From the NCBI RefSeq assembly GCF_004402215.1, contig NZ_SOEZ01000006.1, positions 58,536-122,535 on the forward strand: a stretch of 64,000 nucleotides of DNA, written 5' to 3'. The notes below the pieces were generated by a model, which saw only the letters and a program-made list of their open reading frames with translations, ran no database searches and was not told the origin of the DNA. This document shows positions 16,892 to 25,704 of the stretch, piece after piece; position 1 is the stretch's first letter, and each line of letters begins with the position of its first letter. The translations under genes were made by a program, and so were the position numbers. The stretch is from Cryobacterium tagatosivorans. GTDB lineage: Bacteria; Actinomycetota; Actinomycetes; Actinomycetales; Microbacteriaceae.

Positions 16892-17817
16892 GAGCGACCT
16901 GCCATTCTTGACCGGGTGAAGAGTGCGAGCAGGAGGATCGCGATGGTTATCGTCACGACCAGGATGCTGAACGCGGCGGCCTCGCCGTAGTTCAGGTCCT
17001 GAAAGAACCACAGCTGGATGCGCTGGGACACCAGCGTGGTGGCCCCATTTGGCCCCCCGGATGTCAGGAGGTACATTTCATCGAAGACTTTGACGCCCAT
17101 GACGACACGAACGAGCGCGACCGCCCCTATGGCTGGTGCGAGAAGCGGCAGGATCACCCTCTGGAGAATCTGTCGCTCACTGGCTCCGTCCATCCGCGCA
17201 GCCTCGAGCAGTTCCTCGCTGATTGACTGCAGAGCGGTGTAGATAAAGAGGAAGACGACCGGCGTCCAATGCCAGATATCGACAGCGATCAGGCTCAGCA
17301 TCGCCCCTGGGCCAGTGTCCAACCACGCCTGACCGGATAATCCGAAGGTTTCAAGCAGCTTATTCAGACCGCCCGCGGTCGGGCTCAGGATTAAAAGCCA
17401 GATCAAACTGACCACGACCGGAGCGACCACGGCGGGCCATATGAGCACGTTGCGTGCAATAGGGAGCATCACCACAGCTCTGTTGACGAGGAGCGCAAGA
17501 ATGAGTCCGGCGACGATGCTGCCGATCATCGTCGCGAGAATGAACACCGCCGTGTTACCCAACGCCTCCCAAGCGTCCTTGCTGGCGAGGACTGCCTGAA
17601 AGTTACCGATCCCGGCCCAATCGAAACTGAATCCGGTGGCCCCCAGATTCACCGTTGACAGGGCCATCTGTATTACCCGCGCGAAGGGAAGCGCACCAAG
17701 CGCGAGACAGAACAACACGAACGGTAACAACGCAATGACGGCGGTCCCGGCCGTTTTCGATCCGGGGCGTCGTCGACGCAAGCGCACTGTGGCGAGCGCA
17801 GCACCTGAGGTACTCAT
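16888..17817 (-). CDS. carbohydrate ABC transporter permease (MalF-like)
   Basis: The 309-residue protein is the partner permease, with an EAARMDGASERQILQRVILP coupling loop and about six membrane spans after an Arg-rich N-terminus. I chose the ATG at 17817; an in-frame TTG 90 bases upstream would add a hydrophilic stretch, and neither has a good ribosome site. It is the first transporter gene after LacI. The 28-bp palindrome lies about 110 bases upstream of the start and is the obvious operator. Confidence 0.88.
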   Translation of the reverse strand: MSTSGAALATVRLRRRRPGSKTAGTAVIALLPFVLFCLALGALPFARVIQMALSTVNLGATGFSFDWAGIGNFQAVLASKDAWEALGNTAVFILATMIGSIVAGLILALLVNRAVVMLPIARNVLIWPAVVAPVVVSLIWLLILSPTAGGLNKLLETFGLSGQAWLDTGPGAMLSLIAVDIWHWTPVVFLFIYTALQSISEELLEAARMDGASERQILQRVILPLLAPAIGAVALVRVVMGVKVFDEMYLLTSGGPNGATTLVSQRIQLWFFQDLNYGEAAAFSILVVTITIAILLLALFTRSRMAGRS

Positions 17818-17925
17818 CAAAAGACCACAGAGCGAACGAGTCCGCGCGAATTGCACCGTTGGCACGTCAGGCTCTCGTGCAGTCTTGTCACGCTGATTCC
17901 CATCCAAGCATCATTGATTCGGTGG

Positions 17926-17953
17926 TAGATCGATCTAGCGCTAGATCGATCTA
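17926..17953. promoter_or_regulatory. LacI-type operator palindrome
   Basis: A 28-base perfect palindrome (half-site TAGATCGATCTAGC) with the central GC/CG step usual for LacI-family operators. It sits between lacI-like gene (stop at 17983) and the first permease, in the promoter region of the transporter genes. Each half is itself near-palindromic (TAGATCGATCTA), so two overlapping sites are possible. Confidence 0.75.
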
Positions 17954-17982
17954 GCTGATGTTAACAGGTACACGAGTTCAAT

Positions 17983-18987
17983 TCAACTGGTAGTGGGACA
18001 CCCGCAGGATGCGCGCACTTCGAGATGCATCGTCATCGGTGCGAGATCAGGCGGACGATCGCCTCGCAATCTGGCTAAAATCCACGCCGCGGCGCGGCCG
18101 CCAAGTGCCTCCGGTCCCACGGCGACCGACGTTACCGCCGGCGAAAACACTTGAGATTCCGGCAAGCCGTCGAATCCGATCACGCTGATTAGCCGCTCAT
18201 CGAGGTCGGATTGCCTAAGAGCGTGCAGCAGAGCGAACGCGATCACGTCGCTGTGGCAGACCACCGCATCAAACTCAATATCCGAACTGAGAAGTTGTGA
18301 CGCTAACGTCATACCACTCCGGATGCTCGTTTCTCCGGGAAACTGGCGAATGAGCTCCGCACCTGGATGCGCCTTCAAGGCCTGCTCAACGCCGGTCATG
18401 CGATCGTACCTAGGCCCGGCTTTCTCCGGTCCGCCAAGATAGATCAACCGTCGAGCACCGTGGACGGCAACGAGATGTTCGGCGGCCAAGGCTCCGCCTT
18501 GCACGTCGTCAGGCACGAGGCTGGGGATCTCGCTCATGGATCTGCGCGTGATCGCGAGAACAGGCAGGCTCGTCCCGGCGCGAAGAACGAGCGATTCCTC
18601 GCCGCCGACCGCCGGCGTGTAAGCAAATCCATCCACGGGGTATTCGAGCATTGCTCGAACCAGACGCTGCTGCCGAGCTGGCTCATCAAAAGTGTTCGTG
18701 ACCATCGTCATTAGTCCTGCCTCCGACGCGACCTCTTCAAAGCCGAGTGTCATCGCCGAGAAGAACGGATTCGAGACGTCCGTCAGAAGCAACCCGAGCA
18801 ACCCGCTTCGATTCGTACGCAATGTCGCTGCACCGCGATGGTAGACGTATCCGAGCGTCTCCATCGAAGCCCGGACCCGAATCCGAGTTTCCGGACTCAA
18901 GCGTCCAGTACCTCGAACGACCATCGATGCCGCCGCCCTGGAAACTCCAGCGTGCTCGGCCACATCTTGTAGGGTCACTCGCTTCAT
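17983..18987 (-). CDS. LacI family transcriptional regulator
   Basis: The 334-residue repressor begins MKRVTLQDVAEHAGVSRAAA, the LacI helix-turn-helix, followed by the hinge region and a periplasmic-binding-like sensor domain (GLLGLLLTDVSNPFFSAM). It has normal length and ends GCPTTS. It is first in the minus-strand set LacI, permeases, binding protein, sulfatase. The palindrome directly downstream, in front of the permeases, is its likely target; the inducer would be the imported sugar. Confidence 0.92.
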   Translation of the reverse strand: MKRVTLQDVAEHAGVSRAAASMVVRGTGRLSPETRIRVRASMETLGYVYHRGAATLRTNRSGLLGLLLTDVSNPFFSAMTLGFEEVASEAGLMTMVTNTFDEPARQQRLVRAMLEYPVDGFAYTPAVGGEESLVLRAGTSLPVLAITRRSMSEIPSLVPDDVQGGALAAEHLVAVHGARRLIYLGGPEKAGPRYDRMTGVEQALKAHPGAELIRQFPGETSIRSGMTLASQLLSSDIEFDAVVCHSDVIAFALLHALRQSDLDERLISVIGFDGLPESQVFSPAVTSVAVGPEALGGRAAAWILARLRGDRPPDLAPMTMHLEVRASCGCPTTS

Positions 18988-19281
18988 TTAATGCACAGTA
19001 TCGCAAGCACTGTCCCAGCGCTGCCACACGTGCTTGCCAGCGAAGGACCGAGCACGATTTTCGTCCAGCGCTCCGCGATGGCGTCGACCGTATTCGCAGC
19101 ACCATCGAGATTGATGACCAAGGTCCTCCGACCGCAGGGAGCTCGCGGTGCCGGCTGCTTCCCACTAGACGAGGCGCGCGGTCGCCTCGGGAAGGGCCAG
19201 CTCCCCTCGCTCTGCGCCCGCACGGCTCGTCTCTGGCACGTGAGCGCGCATCCGACCGTGGGTGCAGGTACCGTGGTATTC
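18988..19281. promoter_or_regulatory. divergent promoter region between lacI-like gene and FGE gene
   Basis: About 290 bases between the two divergent starts. The plus-strand frame is open through it (from 18991) but its translation looks non-coding. No second copy of the 28-bp operator was seen here, so the enzyme gene may be regulated separately. Confidence 0.4.
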
Positions 19282-20310
19282 ATGTCACACGTTGATGAAC
19301 GGCTGAGCGGACCGGCGGCGGCCAGCCGGTCGAATGCTCCCGACCTGCGTCGTTCTGCCGACGAGGCCGATCACGCCCATTCGTGCTGCGCTCCGAGCCG
19401 AGCACCTGATATGCGAATGACGCGGAGTGCGACAGTTCGTGGAGTAGACGGTAGCGGCACCCATTGCATCGAGCAGGCGGCGCTTCAGGGCGGGCGGTTT
19501 CTGATGGGTGACTCGACGGGCGACGGGAACCGGCCCGACGGGGAGACGCCGGTGCATCAGGTCGAAGTCGCACCTTTTTCGATCGATGTCACCAGCGTGA
19601 CGAACGCCGATTTCGCACGTTTCGTCGATGCGACCGGTTACGTCACGGAAGCGGAGAGCTTCGGATTCTCCGCCGTCTTCCACCTCGCGGTCGAGGCACT
19701 GCGGGACGAGATCATGGGTCCGGCTACCGGGGTACCTTGGTGGTACGGGGTTCGTGGAGCAGATTGGCGACATCCGGGCGGATCCGAATCGTCTGTCGAT
19801 GGCCTGGATGATCATCCTGCCGTGCATGTCAGTTGGAACGACGCTGTCGCTTACTGCGACTGGGCGGCAAGACGCCTGCCCACTGAGGCAGAGTGGGAAT
19901 TCGCCTCGCGAGGTGGTCTCGACGGCGCGCGGTATCCCTGGGGTGAGGACTTGATGGCGCCGCATTGGCGCGTCAATATCTTCCAAGGTGAGTTTCCCAA
20001 CCGGAACACGTCAGAGGACGGCTGGTCGACGACGGCACCGGTCCGTTCCTATGAACCGAATGGGTACGGTTTATGGCAGACGGTTGGCAACGTCTGGGAG
20101 TGGTGCGCTGACTGGTTCGACGCCAGCTACTATCTCCGATCACCATTAACCTCCCCGACCGGTCCCAGCGAGGGAGCGTCACGTGTCATGCGTGGGGGCT
20201 CCTACCTGTGCCACTCGTCGTACTGCAATCGCTACCGCAACTCCGCAAGATCATCGAATACTCCGGACTCCTCGATGGGCAACGCCGGATTCCGAACCGT
20301 CGGAATTTAG
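19282..20310 (+). CDS. formylglycine-generating enzyme (sulfatase-modifying factor)
   Basis: The 342-residue protein has the FGE-sulfatase fold: GGRFLMGDSTGD, TNADFARFVDATGY, RLPTEAEWEFASRGG, GNVWEWCADW and RVMRGGSYLCHSSYCNRYR. The two active-site cysteines are Cys310 and Cys315. Using copper and oxygen it oxidises the sulfatase cysteine to formylglycine. A CCAPSR segment occurs near the N-terminus, as in many bacterial members. The ATG at 19282 is chosen over a longer open frame because the preceding translation is not family-like. It is divergent from the LacI regulator and would activate the sulfatase at 13165-14529. Confidence 0.92.
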   Translation: MSHVDERLSGPAAASRSNAPDLRRSADEADHAHSCCAPSRAPDMRMTRSATVRGVDGSGTHCIEQAALQGGRFLMGDSTGDGNRPDGETPVHQVEVAPFSIDVTSVTNADFARFVDATGYVTEAESFGFSAVFHLAVEALRDEIMGPATGVPWWYGVRGADWRHPGGSESSVDGLDDHPAVHVSWNDAVAYCDWAARRLPTEAEWEFASRGGLDGARYPWGEDLMAPHWRVNIFQGEFPNRNTSEDGWSTTAPVRSYEPNGYGLWQTVGNVWEWCADWFDASYYLRSPLTSPTGPSEGASRVMRGGSYLCHSSYCNRYRNSARSSNTPDSSMGNAGFRTVGI

Positions 20311-20542
20311 CACAAAGGCACGGCCCGAGGATAGTGGCACCGTCACCCGATGGCGCAGACCGAGCAATCAGCTGCCAGAACCTCCATCAGCTGATTTTGG
20401 CGCCAGTCAGGACCGGCTAGACGGTTCTTTAGAGACCTCACTGCTGCGCTGCCACGCGATAGAGTCGACAGCATGATGAATATCGCCAGATCGTGATCAT
20501 GCTGACTGCTCGGGGTGCGGTGGCACCGGTAGTCCTTTTCGT

Positions 20543-20956
20543 TTGCAAATTCGCCCGCTGCACTGTCTACGGCACGCTTTGACCGTACCCGATCGCGAAA
20601 CGCGCAGATTCCCGCGCCGCGTTTACGACGTCGGCACTGAACCGGACGCCCGGTTCACCCTCGCCAACGAACGCACCTTCCTCGCTTGGATCCGTACCTC
20701 CCTAGCCCTGATCGCTGGAGGCATCGCGCTGGAGGCTTTCGCCCTCCCGATCTCACCGGGCCTCAGACTGGGAGCATCGCTCCTCCTGATAGCCCTCGGG
20801 GTGCTCGCGCCTCTCCAGGCTTGGTTCGGCTGGATGAACGTCGAGCGGGCTCTCCGACTGGAACGTCCCCTTCCCATGCCGAGCCTCGCGGGACCCATCG
20901 GGATCGGGGTGGCCATCGCGGGGCTCCTTCTCGGAATCGGCCTGCTGATTTCGTGA
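20543..20956 (+). CDS. DUF202 (YidH-like) small membrane protein
   Basis: The 137-codon frame contains the family hallmark RFTLANERTFLAWIRTSLAL followed by three hydrophobic segments. These are small inner-membrane proteins of unknown function. The start is uncertain: TTG at 20543 or TTG at 20579; both precede the hallmark. Its stop overlaps the GTG of the next DUF202 gene, so the two are coupled and probably pair in the membrane. Confidence 0.78.
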   Translation: MQIRPLHCLRHALTVPDRETRRFPRRVYDVGTEPDARFTLANERTFLAWIRTSLALIAGGIALEAFALPISPGLRLGASLLLIALGVLAPLQAWFGWMNVERALRLERPLPMPSLAGPIGIGVAIAGLLLGIGLLIS

Positions 20957-21309
20957 GCGGCACCCTCGACCGACCATTCGATGTCGGTCTCCAAGCCGAA
21001 CGGACAGCGCTGTCCTGGCAACGCACCACACTGTCCTCTGCCGTAGGGTTTCTTGTCGCCGCGCGCCTGCTGGTCGTCGATTTCGGCATCCTGAGTATTC
21101 TCGTAGCCGCGACCGGACTTCTCATCACGGCGATGCTGTTCGTGATTGGCCACCGCCGTTATCGCTCCGCGCACGCGATCCTGGTCGGATCCTCTGGCAA
21201 GCGCGTGGCCCTGACCAGCGCGGTGCCGCTCTTCGCATGGGCGGTCGTCGTATTCAGCCTTGCGGTGTTCGGGTTGGCCTTCACGATCCTCATCGAGCTG
21301 GCTGGCTAA
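20953..21309 (+). CDS. second DUF202 family membrane protein
   Basis: This 118-residue protein begins at GTG 20953 within a GTGA overlap with the previous gene. It has the shorter signature GLQAERTALSWQRTTLS and three membrane spans. Tandem DUF202 pairs are common in actinobacteria; no function is known. The longer open frame reaching back to 20686 overlaps the first gene and is shadow. Confidence 0.8.
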   Translation: MSGTLDRPFDVGLQAERTALSWQRTTLSSAVGFLVAARLLVVDFGILSILVAATGLLITAMLFVIGHRRYRSAHAILVGSSGKRVALTSAVPLFAWAVVVFSLAVFGLAFTILIELAG

Positions 21310-22062
21310 ACATTCTCACGGGTCACCAGTCTGGAGCCGACATTGTGTGGCAAGACGCGAGCCGCCGCGCAGGATGATTGCTCCGTGGAAGGCAGGCTGC
21401 ATTGCTCAGCTCCTTAGCAATTCTGGGCGAGTTCCAATTCTCGGTCGCCGGTCCCAGCACAACGGGCCGTAGTCGGCCTTCGTAAACTTCAACCCCGTTC
21501 GCTGTTTCACCACCGCACGAACGGGTCACCATGAATACGGAATATCGCGGAGCCAACGAAGCTTCGTCGTGGTGAAGGAGGCGACGGGAACGGACCCGGT
21601 TCGTCGAACCAATGCCTCTGTTCCGAACTGGGCCACAAGGTCGAGGGTTGCTTGCGCGGCCCCAGTGTCGTTCCAGAGCAGGGCAGGTCGCCCGACGCGG
21701 GACAACTGCGCCAAACGCAACAAACAGGAAGACGCCGAGGCCGCACAGAAGAGACATGGGTGATTGTGTTTCTCCGTCGCGAGGGCAAGCTGTGTAACGA
21801 CCTTGGGCGGCCAGACGAGGCCACCCGAGCCTTCGCTCGCGCCGACGAGATAATCGACCGCTACCCAGCCGCCGATCCCGACCTCGTGTTCTGAGCGCCA
21901 ACCGCCGTTCAAGTCAGCGCCCTCGGCATTTCGACCAGAACTCACATGACGCAAGTAGCGCGGGCGGCGCTTCTCGCCGAGGCCGCGCAAGACCGCGCGC
22001 CCGATCACTAGGTCGTCCGTCGCTGTACCCATCAATGCTCGTCCGTGCCGCTGGCACGGCGT
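21310..22062. other. decayed region without an intact gene
   Basis: About 750 bases with only short, mutually inconsistent frames. One plus-strand piece near 21780-21894 reads REGKLCNDLGRPDEATRAF, which looks like the tail of a repeat protein. No start or full frame supports a gene. It adjoins the nuclease remnant to the right and is probably old debris. Confidence 0.4.
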
Positions 22063-22588
22063 CCCGTGGGGTGCACCAACGGCGCGCTCGGCATCGCGGT
22101 CATCATCGAGAACAAGCTCGATGCCGCCGTCTACAACCCCTTCGAGTCGTACGCCCGACATGCGTTCCACGACTACCCCACGACACTGTCCGGTCGTGCT
22201 CGCTCATACTCTCCGGTCAGCAGCCACCGCAGGCGCCGCGATGCCACTGTGGACGTCGGTCACGCTCACCTACGACAGCCTCTTCGACGGCGTGGGTGTA
22301 GAGCTGAAGATTCTAAGTCAGGGAGCCGATCCGCGGAGCATTGATCTTCTGAGCCAATTCATTGAGAACACGAGCGAGCGCAGAACACGGATGGATGCAG
22401 TCGCGGGGAGCGCAACCCTCGACGCCTTCTGGGGTGCGTTGCGCGGTAAGGAGGATTCGTTCGTTGAGTTCTTCCGTGCCCTCGACCGCGTAAACCAGAT
22501 ATTGATGCGTCGCGCTGAGCGGCGGGGGCAGCATCGTTCCAGCCGTGCTCAAGTAGCTAAGGGCTCAGTCCCGAGCCGTTCCGGCTGA
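22063..22588 (+). pseudogene. PD-(D/E)XK nuclease superfamily remnant
   Basis: Around 22085-22190 one frame reads ALGIAVIIENKLDAAVYNPF and then SYARHAF, the (D/E)XK core (ENK) of defence-type nucleases with the usual YaxH downstream. The continuation is in another frame from about 22230 (LWTSVTLTYDSLF and LLSQFIENTSERR, then FWGALRGKEDSFVEFF). At least one frameshift and loss of the N-terminus are needed to explain this. It overlaps the oxidoreductase stop on the opposite strand. The family call rests on the ENK motif and spacing only. Confidence 0.5.
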
Positions 22589-23532
22589 CCGGTCGACACG
22601 GAGGCTTCAGCTGCGGCGAGGGCCGCGAGACTGCGCAGCACGCTGCTGCCCGAGGATTCGAGGGCGTGCTCTCCGCGGATCGCCCCGACGAAGGATCGCA
22701 GCTGCGCGTCGAAGCCCTCGTCCATCATCTGCTGATCGGCGCGCTCGATCACTACCTCACCGTCAACGGTGACCCGGCGGTAGCAGTCGAACTGCAGGGT
22801 GGCGTTCTCGCCGATGAGGACGATGTCGTGCACCGGGAACCGCGAGGTGAATGACATGGCAATCGCCGATCGAAACCCGGACCGGAACCTGGCTTGCAAC
22901 GTGAAGTCGTCGATGACACCGAACTCGCTCACCACCGAGGAGCCGGAGCACAGAACCTGATCGACGTCGTCGTCGAGCAGGTGGCAGAGAATGTCGAGGG
23001 AGTGCGAGCCCCAGTGCGACACGAGAAATTGCGGCAGGTCCTTCCACCACGGAAACTGGTCGCGCCGAAACGTCAGTCGGCGTTCGACCGACTGCACGGG
23101 CGAGCCGAGCCGGCCAGCCTCGATGAACTGCTTCGCGAAACTGAACATGGGCATGAACCGCAGCACCTGGCCGCTCATGAGCTGCAGGCCGGAAGTCTCG
23201 GCGACGCCGATCATCGCGGCCGCCTCGGCCACGTCCACCGCGAACGGCTTCTCGACGAGCGCGTGCTGTCCCGCCTCCAGGGCCGCGATTGCGTGGTTGT
23301 GGTGGAGGGTCGTGGGGCTGCACACGATGACGGCCTCGACGCCGAGAGCGCCGATCGCGCGGCGGATATCGGTGGTGTGCAGCGGGGCGCCGTACGCGCG
23401 CGCGAAGTGCTCTGCGGTCGCGGCATCCCGGTCGGCGACGGCGACGAGCCTCGCGTGCGGCGAGCGCGCGATCGCCTGGGCGTGGGAGTGGGCGATGCGG
23501 CCGGCACCGAGGATCGCGATGCCGATGGTCAC
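22549..23532 (-). CDS. Gfo/Idh/MocA family oxidoreductase
   Basis: The 327-residue protein starts VTIGIAILGAGRIAHSHA, a Rossmann NAD(P) site, and has the conserved EKPFAVDVAEA motif and the C-terminal alpha/beta domain. The family oxidises or reduces sugars, inositols and related substrates. The GTG at 23532 follows a GGAGGA site and overlaps the stop of the aminotransferase (GTGA). It is the last gene of the leftward operon. The substrate is not predictable from sequence. Confidence 0.88.
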   Translation of the reverse strand: MTIGIAILGAGRIAHSHAQAIARSPHARLVAVADRDAATAEHFARAYGAPLHTTDIRRAIGALGVEAVIVCSPTTLHHNHAIAALEAGQHALVEKPFAVDVAEAAAMIGVAETSGLQLMSGQVLRFMPMFSFAKQFIEAGRLGSPVQSVERRLTFRRDQFPWWKDLPQFLVSHWGSHSLDILCHLLDDDVDQVLCSGSSVVSEFGVIDDFTLQARFRSGFRSAIAMSFTSRFPVHDIVLIGENATLQFDCYRRVTVDGEVVIERADQQMMDEGFDAQLRSFVGAIRGEHALESSGSSVLRSLAALAAAEASVSTGQPERLGTEPLAT

Positions 23533-24665
23533 GAGAGTCCTCCGGGGAAGGCGGCGAGCTGCTCGAGGGCCGTGTCGATGTCGGCCTGGGTGTTGTAGGC
23601 GTGCGGGGCGAGGCGCACGCGTCCGTCCCGTGCCCACACCGTCGTGTCGAGGCTATCGAGATAGCTTGCGATCTCGGTTTCCCGAGCGCTCTCGAACGAT
23701 ACGATCGAGCCGCGGGTGGTCACGTCATCCGGGCACAGTACGGGCACGCTGAGATGGTGCAGGCCGTCGCGCAGCCTGCCCACGAGGGCCTGGTTGTGGT
23801 GCTCGATCTCGGCGATGCCGATCTCGTTCATGTGTGTGAGGGCGCTCTCTAGCACGCTGATGCCGAGCAGGTTAGGCATGCCCTCCTCGTAGCGTCGGGC
23901 GTCCTCGTACAGCTCGAAGTGGCGCACGTCGGGCGGGAACAGCTCCGAAACGCTGCGATAACCCGCATAGGGTGGACGGCTGTGCTGGGCCACCCGCGGG
24001 GCGACGTAGAGCGCGGCGAGGCCGTGGGCCCCCAGCATCCATTTGAAGGTGGCTGCGCACAGGAAGTCGGCACCGTCGGGCGCGACAGTGACGGCACCGA
24101 CCGCCTGCACCGCGTCGACGAACACGAGCGCGCCGTGCGCGTGGGCCGCGGCGGCGATCGCGCCGATGTCCATGCGCTGGCCGGTCTTGTAGCTCACCAG
24201 GCTCACGACCACGAGCCGCGTACTGTCGTCGATCGCCGCGGCGATGTCGCTCTCGTGCACCGCGCCGTCCCGGTACGGTACGAGCGTGGTGGTCACGCCC
24301 TCGCGCTGGAGCAGGGCCGCCGAGAAGAACGCGCTGGGAAACTCGGCGTCGCCCAGCACGATGCTGTCACCCGGATCCCACTCGATGGACTTGATCGCAG
24401 CGTCGAGGCCGCGCGAGGTGCTCGCCACGAAGGCGATGTCACCCGCTGCGGCGCCGAGGAGCCCCGCGAAGAGGCCGCGCGCCCGCTCCTCGATCTCGCC
24501 AAGCGCTGCACGGCCGCGCGAGCCGCGGGACTTCGCCTCGGCGTAGCGCTCGATCGCGCTGGCGTGGGACCTCAGGAAGAGCCCCTCGGCGGCCGAGTTC
24601 AGGTAGACGCCGCTCGGGCGCTCCCGTAGCGCGTCGAGCACGCGCCCGGCGAGTTCGTCCGTCAT
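23529..24665 (-). CDS. class V aminotransferase (cysteine-desulfurase/epimerase-like)
   Basis: The 378-residue enzyme has fold-type I PLP features: VYLNSAAEGLF at the N-terminus, GDAEFPSAFFSA, VFVDAVQAVGAV with the cofactor Asp, and TFKWMLGAHG, whose Lys should bind PLP. This branch includes isopenicillin-N epimerase-like and cysteine-lyase-like enzymes. The ATG at 24665 is the first good start after the transporter ATPase. It is co-transcribed with the peptide-type importer and RidA, suggesting amino-group chemistry on the imported compound. Confidence 0.83.
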   Translation of the reverse strand: MTDELAGRVLDALRERPSGVYLNSAAEGLFLRSHASAIERYAEAKSRGSRGRAALGEIEERARGLFAGLLGAAAGDIAFVASTSRGLDAAIKSIEWDPGDSIVLGDAEFPSAFFSAALLQREGVTTTLVPYRDGAVHESDIAAAIDDSTRLVVVSLVSYKTGQRMDIGAIAAAAHAHGALVFVDAVQAVGAVTVAPDGADFLCAATFKWMLGAHGLAALYVAPRVAQHSRPPYAGYRSVSELFPPDVRHFELYEDARRYEEGMPNLLGISVLESALTHMNEIGIAEIEHHNQALVGRLRDGLHHLSVPVLCPDDVTTRGSIVSFESARETEIASYLDSLDTTVWARDGRVRLAPHAYNTQADIDTALEQLAAFPGGLS

Positions 24666-24678
24666 CGGGGGACCATCA

Positions 24679-25704
24679 TCAGGAAACCTGGGCGAGGCGC
24701 GCCTGCTCGGGCACGTCCTCGGCGAAGTGACAAGCGGCGAGGTGTGCCTCGTCGGGCGCGGGGCCGTCGAGCAGCGGGCGCGCGCGTGGCTGCGTCGTGA
24801 CGCACTCCTCGGGGTTGCCGAGCTGCTGGCGCAGCCAGCACCGGGGGGCGAAGATGCAGCCCTCGGCGGGGGGCTCGGAGGCCGCGAGCTCGCTGCTGAC
24901 CCAGGGACGCTCGGAGCGCTCCTCCGGGTCTCCATTGGGCGCCGCGGAGATGAGCATGCGCGTGTACGGGTGCGAGGACTCGTTCATGATCGTGTCGCGA
25001 TCGCCCACCTCCACGAGCCGCCCCATGTACATCACGGCGATGCGGTCGCAAAAGAAGTTCACGACGCGCAGGTCGTGGGTGACCATGATGACGGTCAGGC
25101 CCAGGGTCTTCTTGAGCGTGTTCAGCAGGTTGAGCACCTGGGCCTGGATCGACACGTCGAGCGCCGACACGGGTTCGTCGGCGACGAGCACCGACGGATT
25201 CACCGAGAGCGCCCGCGCGAGCACGATGCGCTGGCGCTGGCCGCCGCTGAACTCGTGCGGGTAGCGGTCGAGCATCGACTCGTGCAGGCCCACGAGGCCG
25301 AGCAGGTCCTTCATGGCGGTATCACGCTCGCCCGACGACATTCGCCGGTGCGCGTACCCGTCCGAGAGGGTGTCGCGGATGCTGCGGAAGGGGTTGAGCG
25401 AGGCGAACGGGTTCTGGAACACCATCTGCACCCCCTGCCGGAACGACCGGCGTTGCGCGCGCTTCATCCCCACGACGGCACGGCCCTCGAACACGATCTC
25501 GCCTTCGGTGGGAGTGTCGAATCCGACGAGCAGGCGGCCGAGGGTAGTCTTGCCCGACCCGCTCTCGCCGACTATGCCGAAACCCTCGCCGCGCCGGATC
25601 ACGAGCGAGACCTCGGAGAGCGCCGGGCGCACGCTGCGCCGACGGCCGCGCGCGAAGTCCTTCGTGACGTTGTGCACGGAATAGAGAGGCGCTTCCTCGG
25701 TCAT
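24679..25704 (-). CDS. oligopeptide-type ABC transporter ATP-binding protein (DppF-like)
   Basis: The 341-residue ATPase has Walker A GESGSGKTTLG, the signature FSGGQRQRIVLARAL and Walker B VLVADEPVSALDV. The C-terminal oligopeptide extension has its cysteine cluster (GCIFAPRCWLR, ECVTTQPR), typical of DppD/DppF proteins that bind an iron-sulfur centre. The ATG at 25704 overlaps the stop of the first ATPase (ATGA). With 25701-26720 it forms the ATPase pair of the importer. Confidence 0.92.
   Translation of the reverse strand: MTEEAPLYSVHNVTKDFARGRRRSVRPALSEVSLVIRRGEGFGIVGESGSGKTTLGRLLVGFDTPTEGEIVFEGRAVVGMKRAQRRSFRQGVQMVFQNPFASLNPFRSIRDTLSDGYAHRRMSSGERDTAMKDLLGLVGLHESMLDRYPHEFSGGQRQRIVLARALSVNPSVLVADEPVSALDVSIQAQVLNLLNTLKKTLGLTVIMVTHDLRVVNFFCDRIAVMYMGRLVEVGDRDTIMNESSHPYTRMLISAAPNGDPEERSERPWVSSELAASEPPAEGCIFAPRCWLRQQLGNPEECVTTQPRARPLLDGPAPDEAHLAACHFAEDVPEQARLAQVS

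Noticed and set aside
21526..22170. 214-codon minus-strand frame in the decayed region
   Set aside because: No recognisable motifs or ribosome site, and plus-strand nuclease fragments overlap it.
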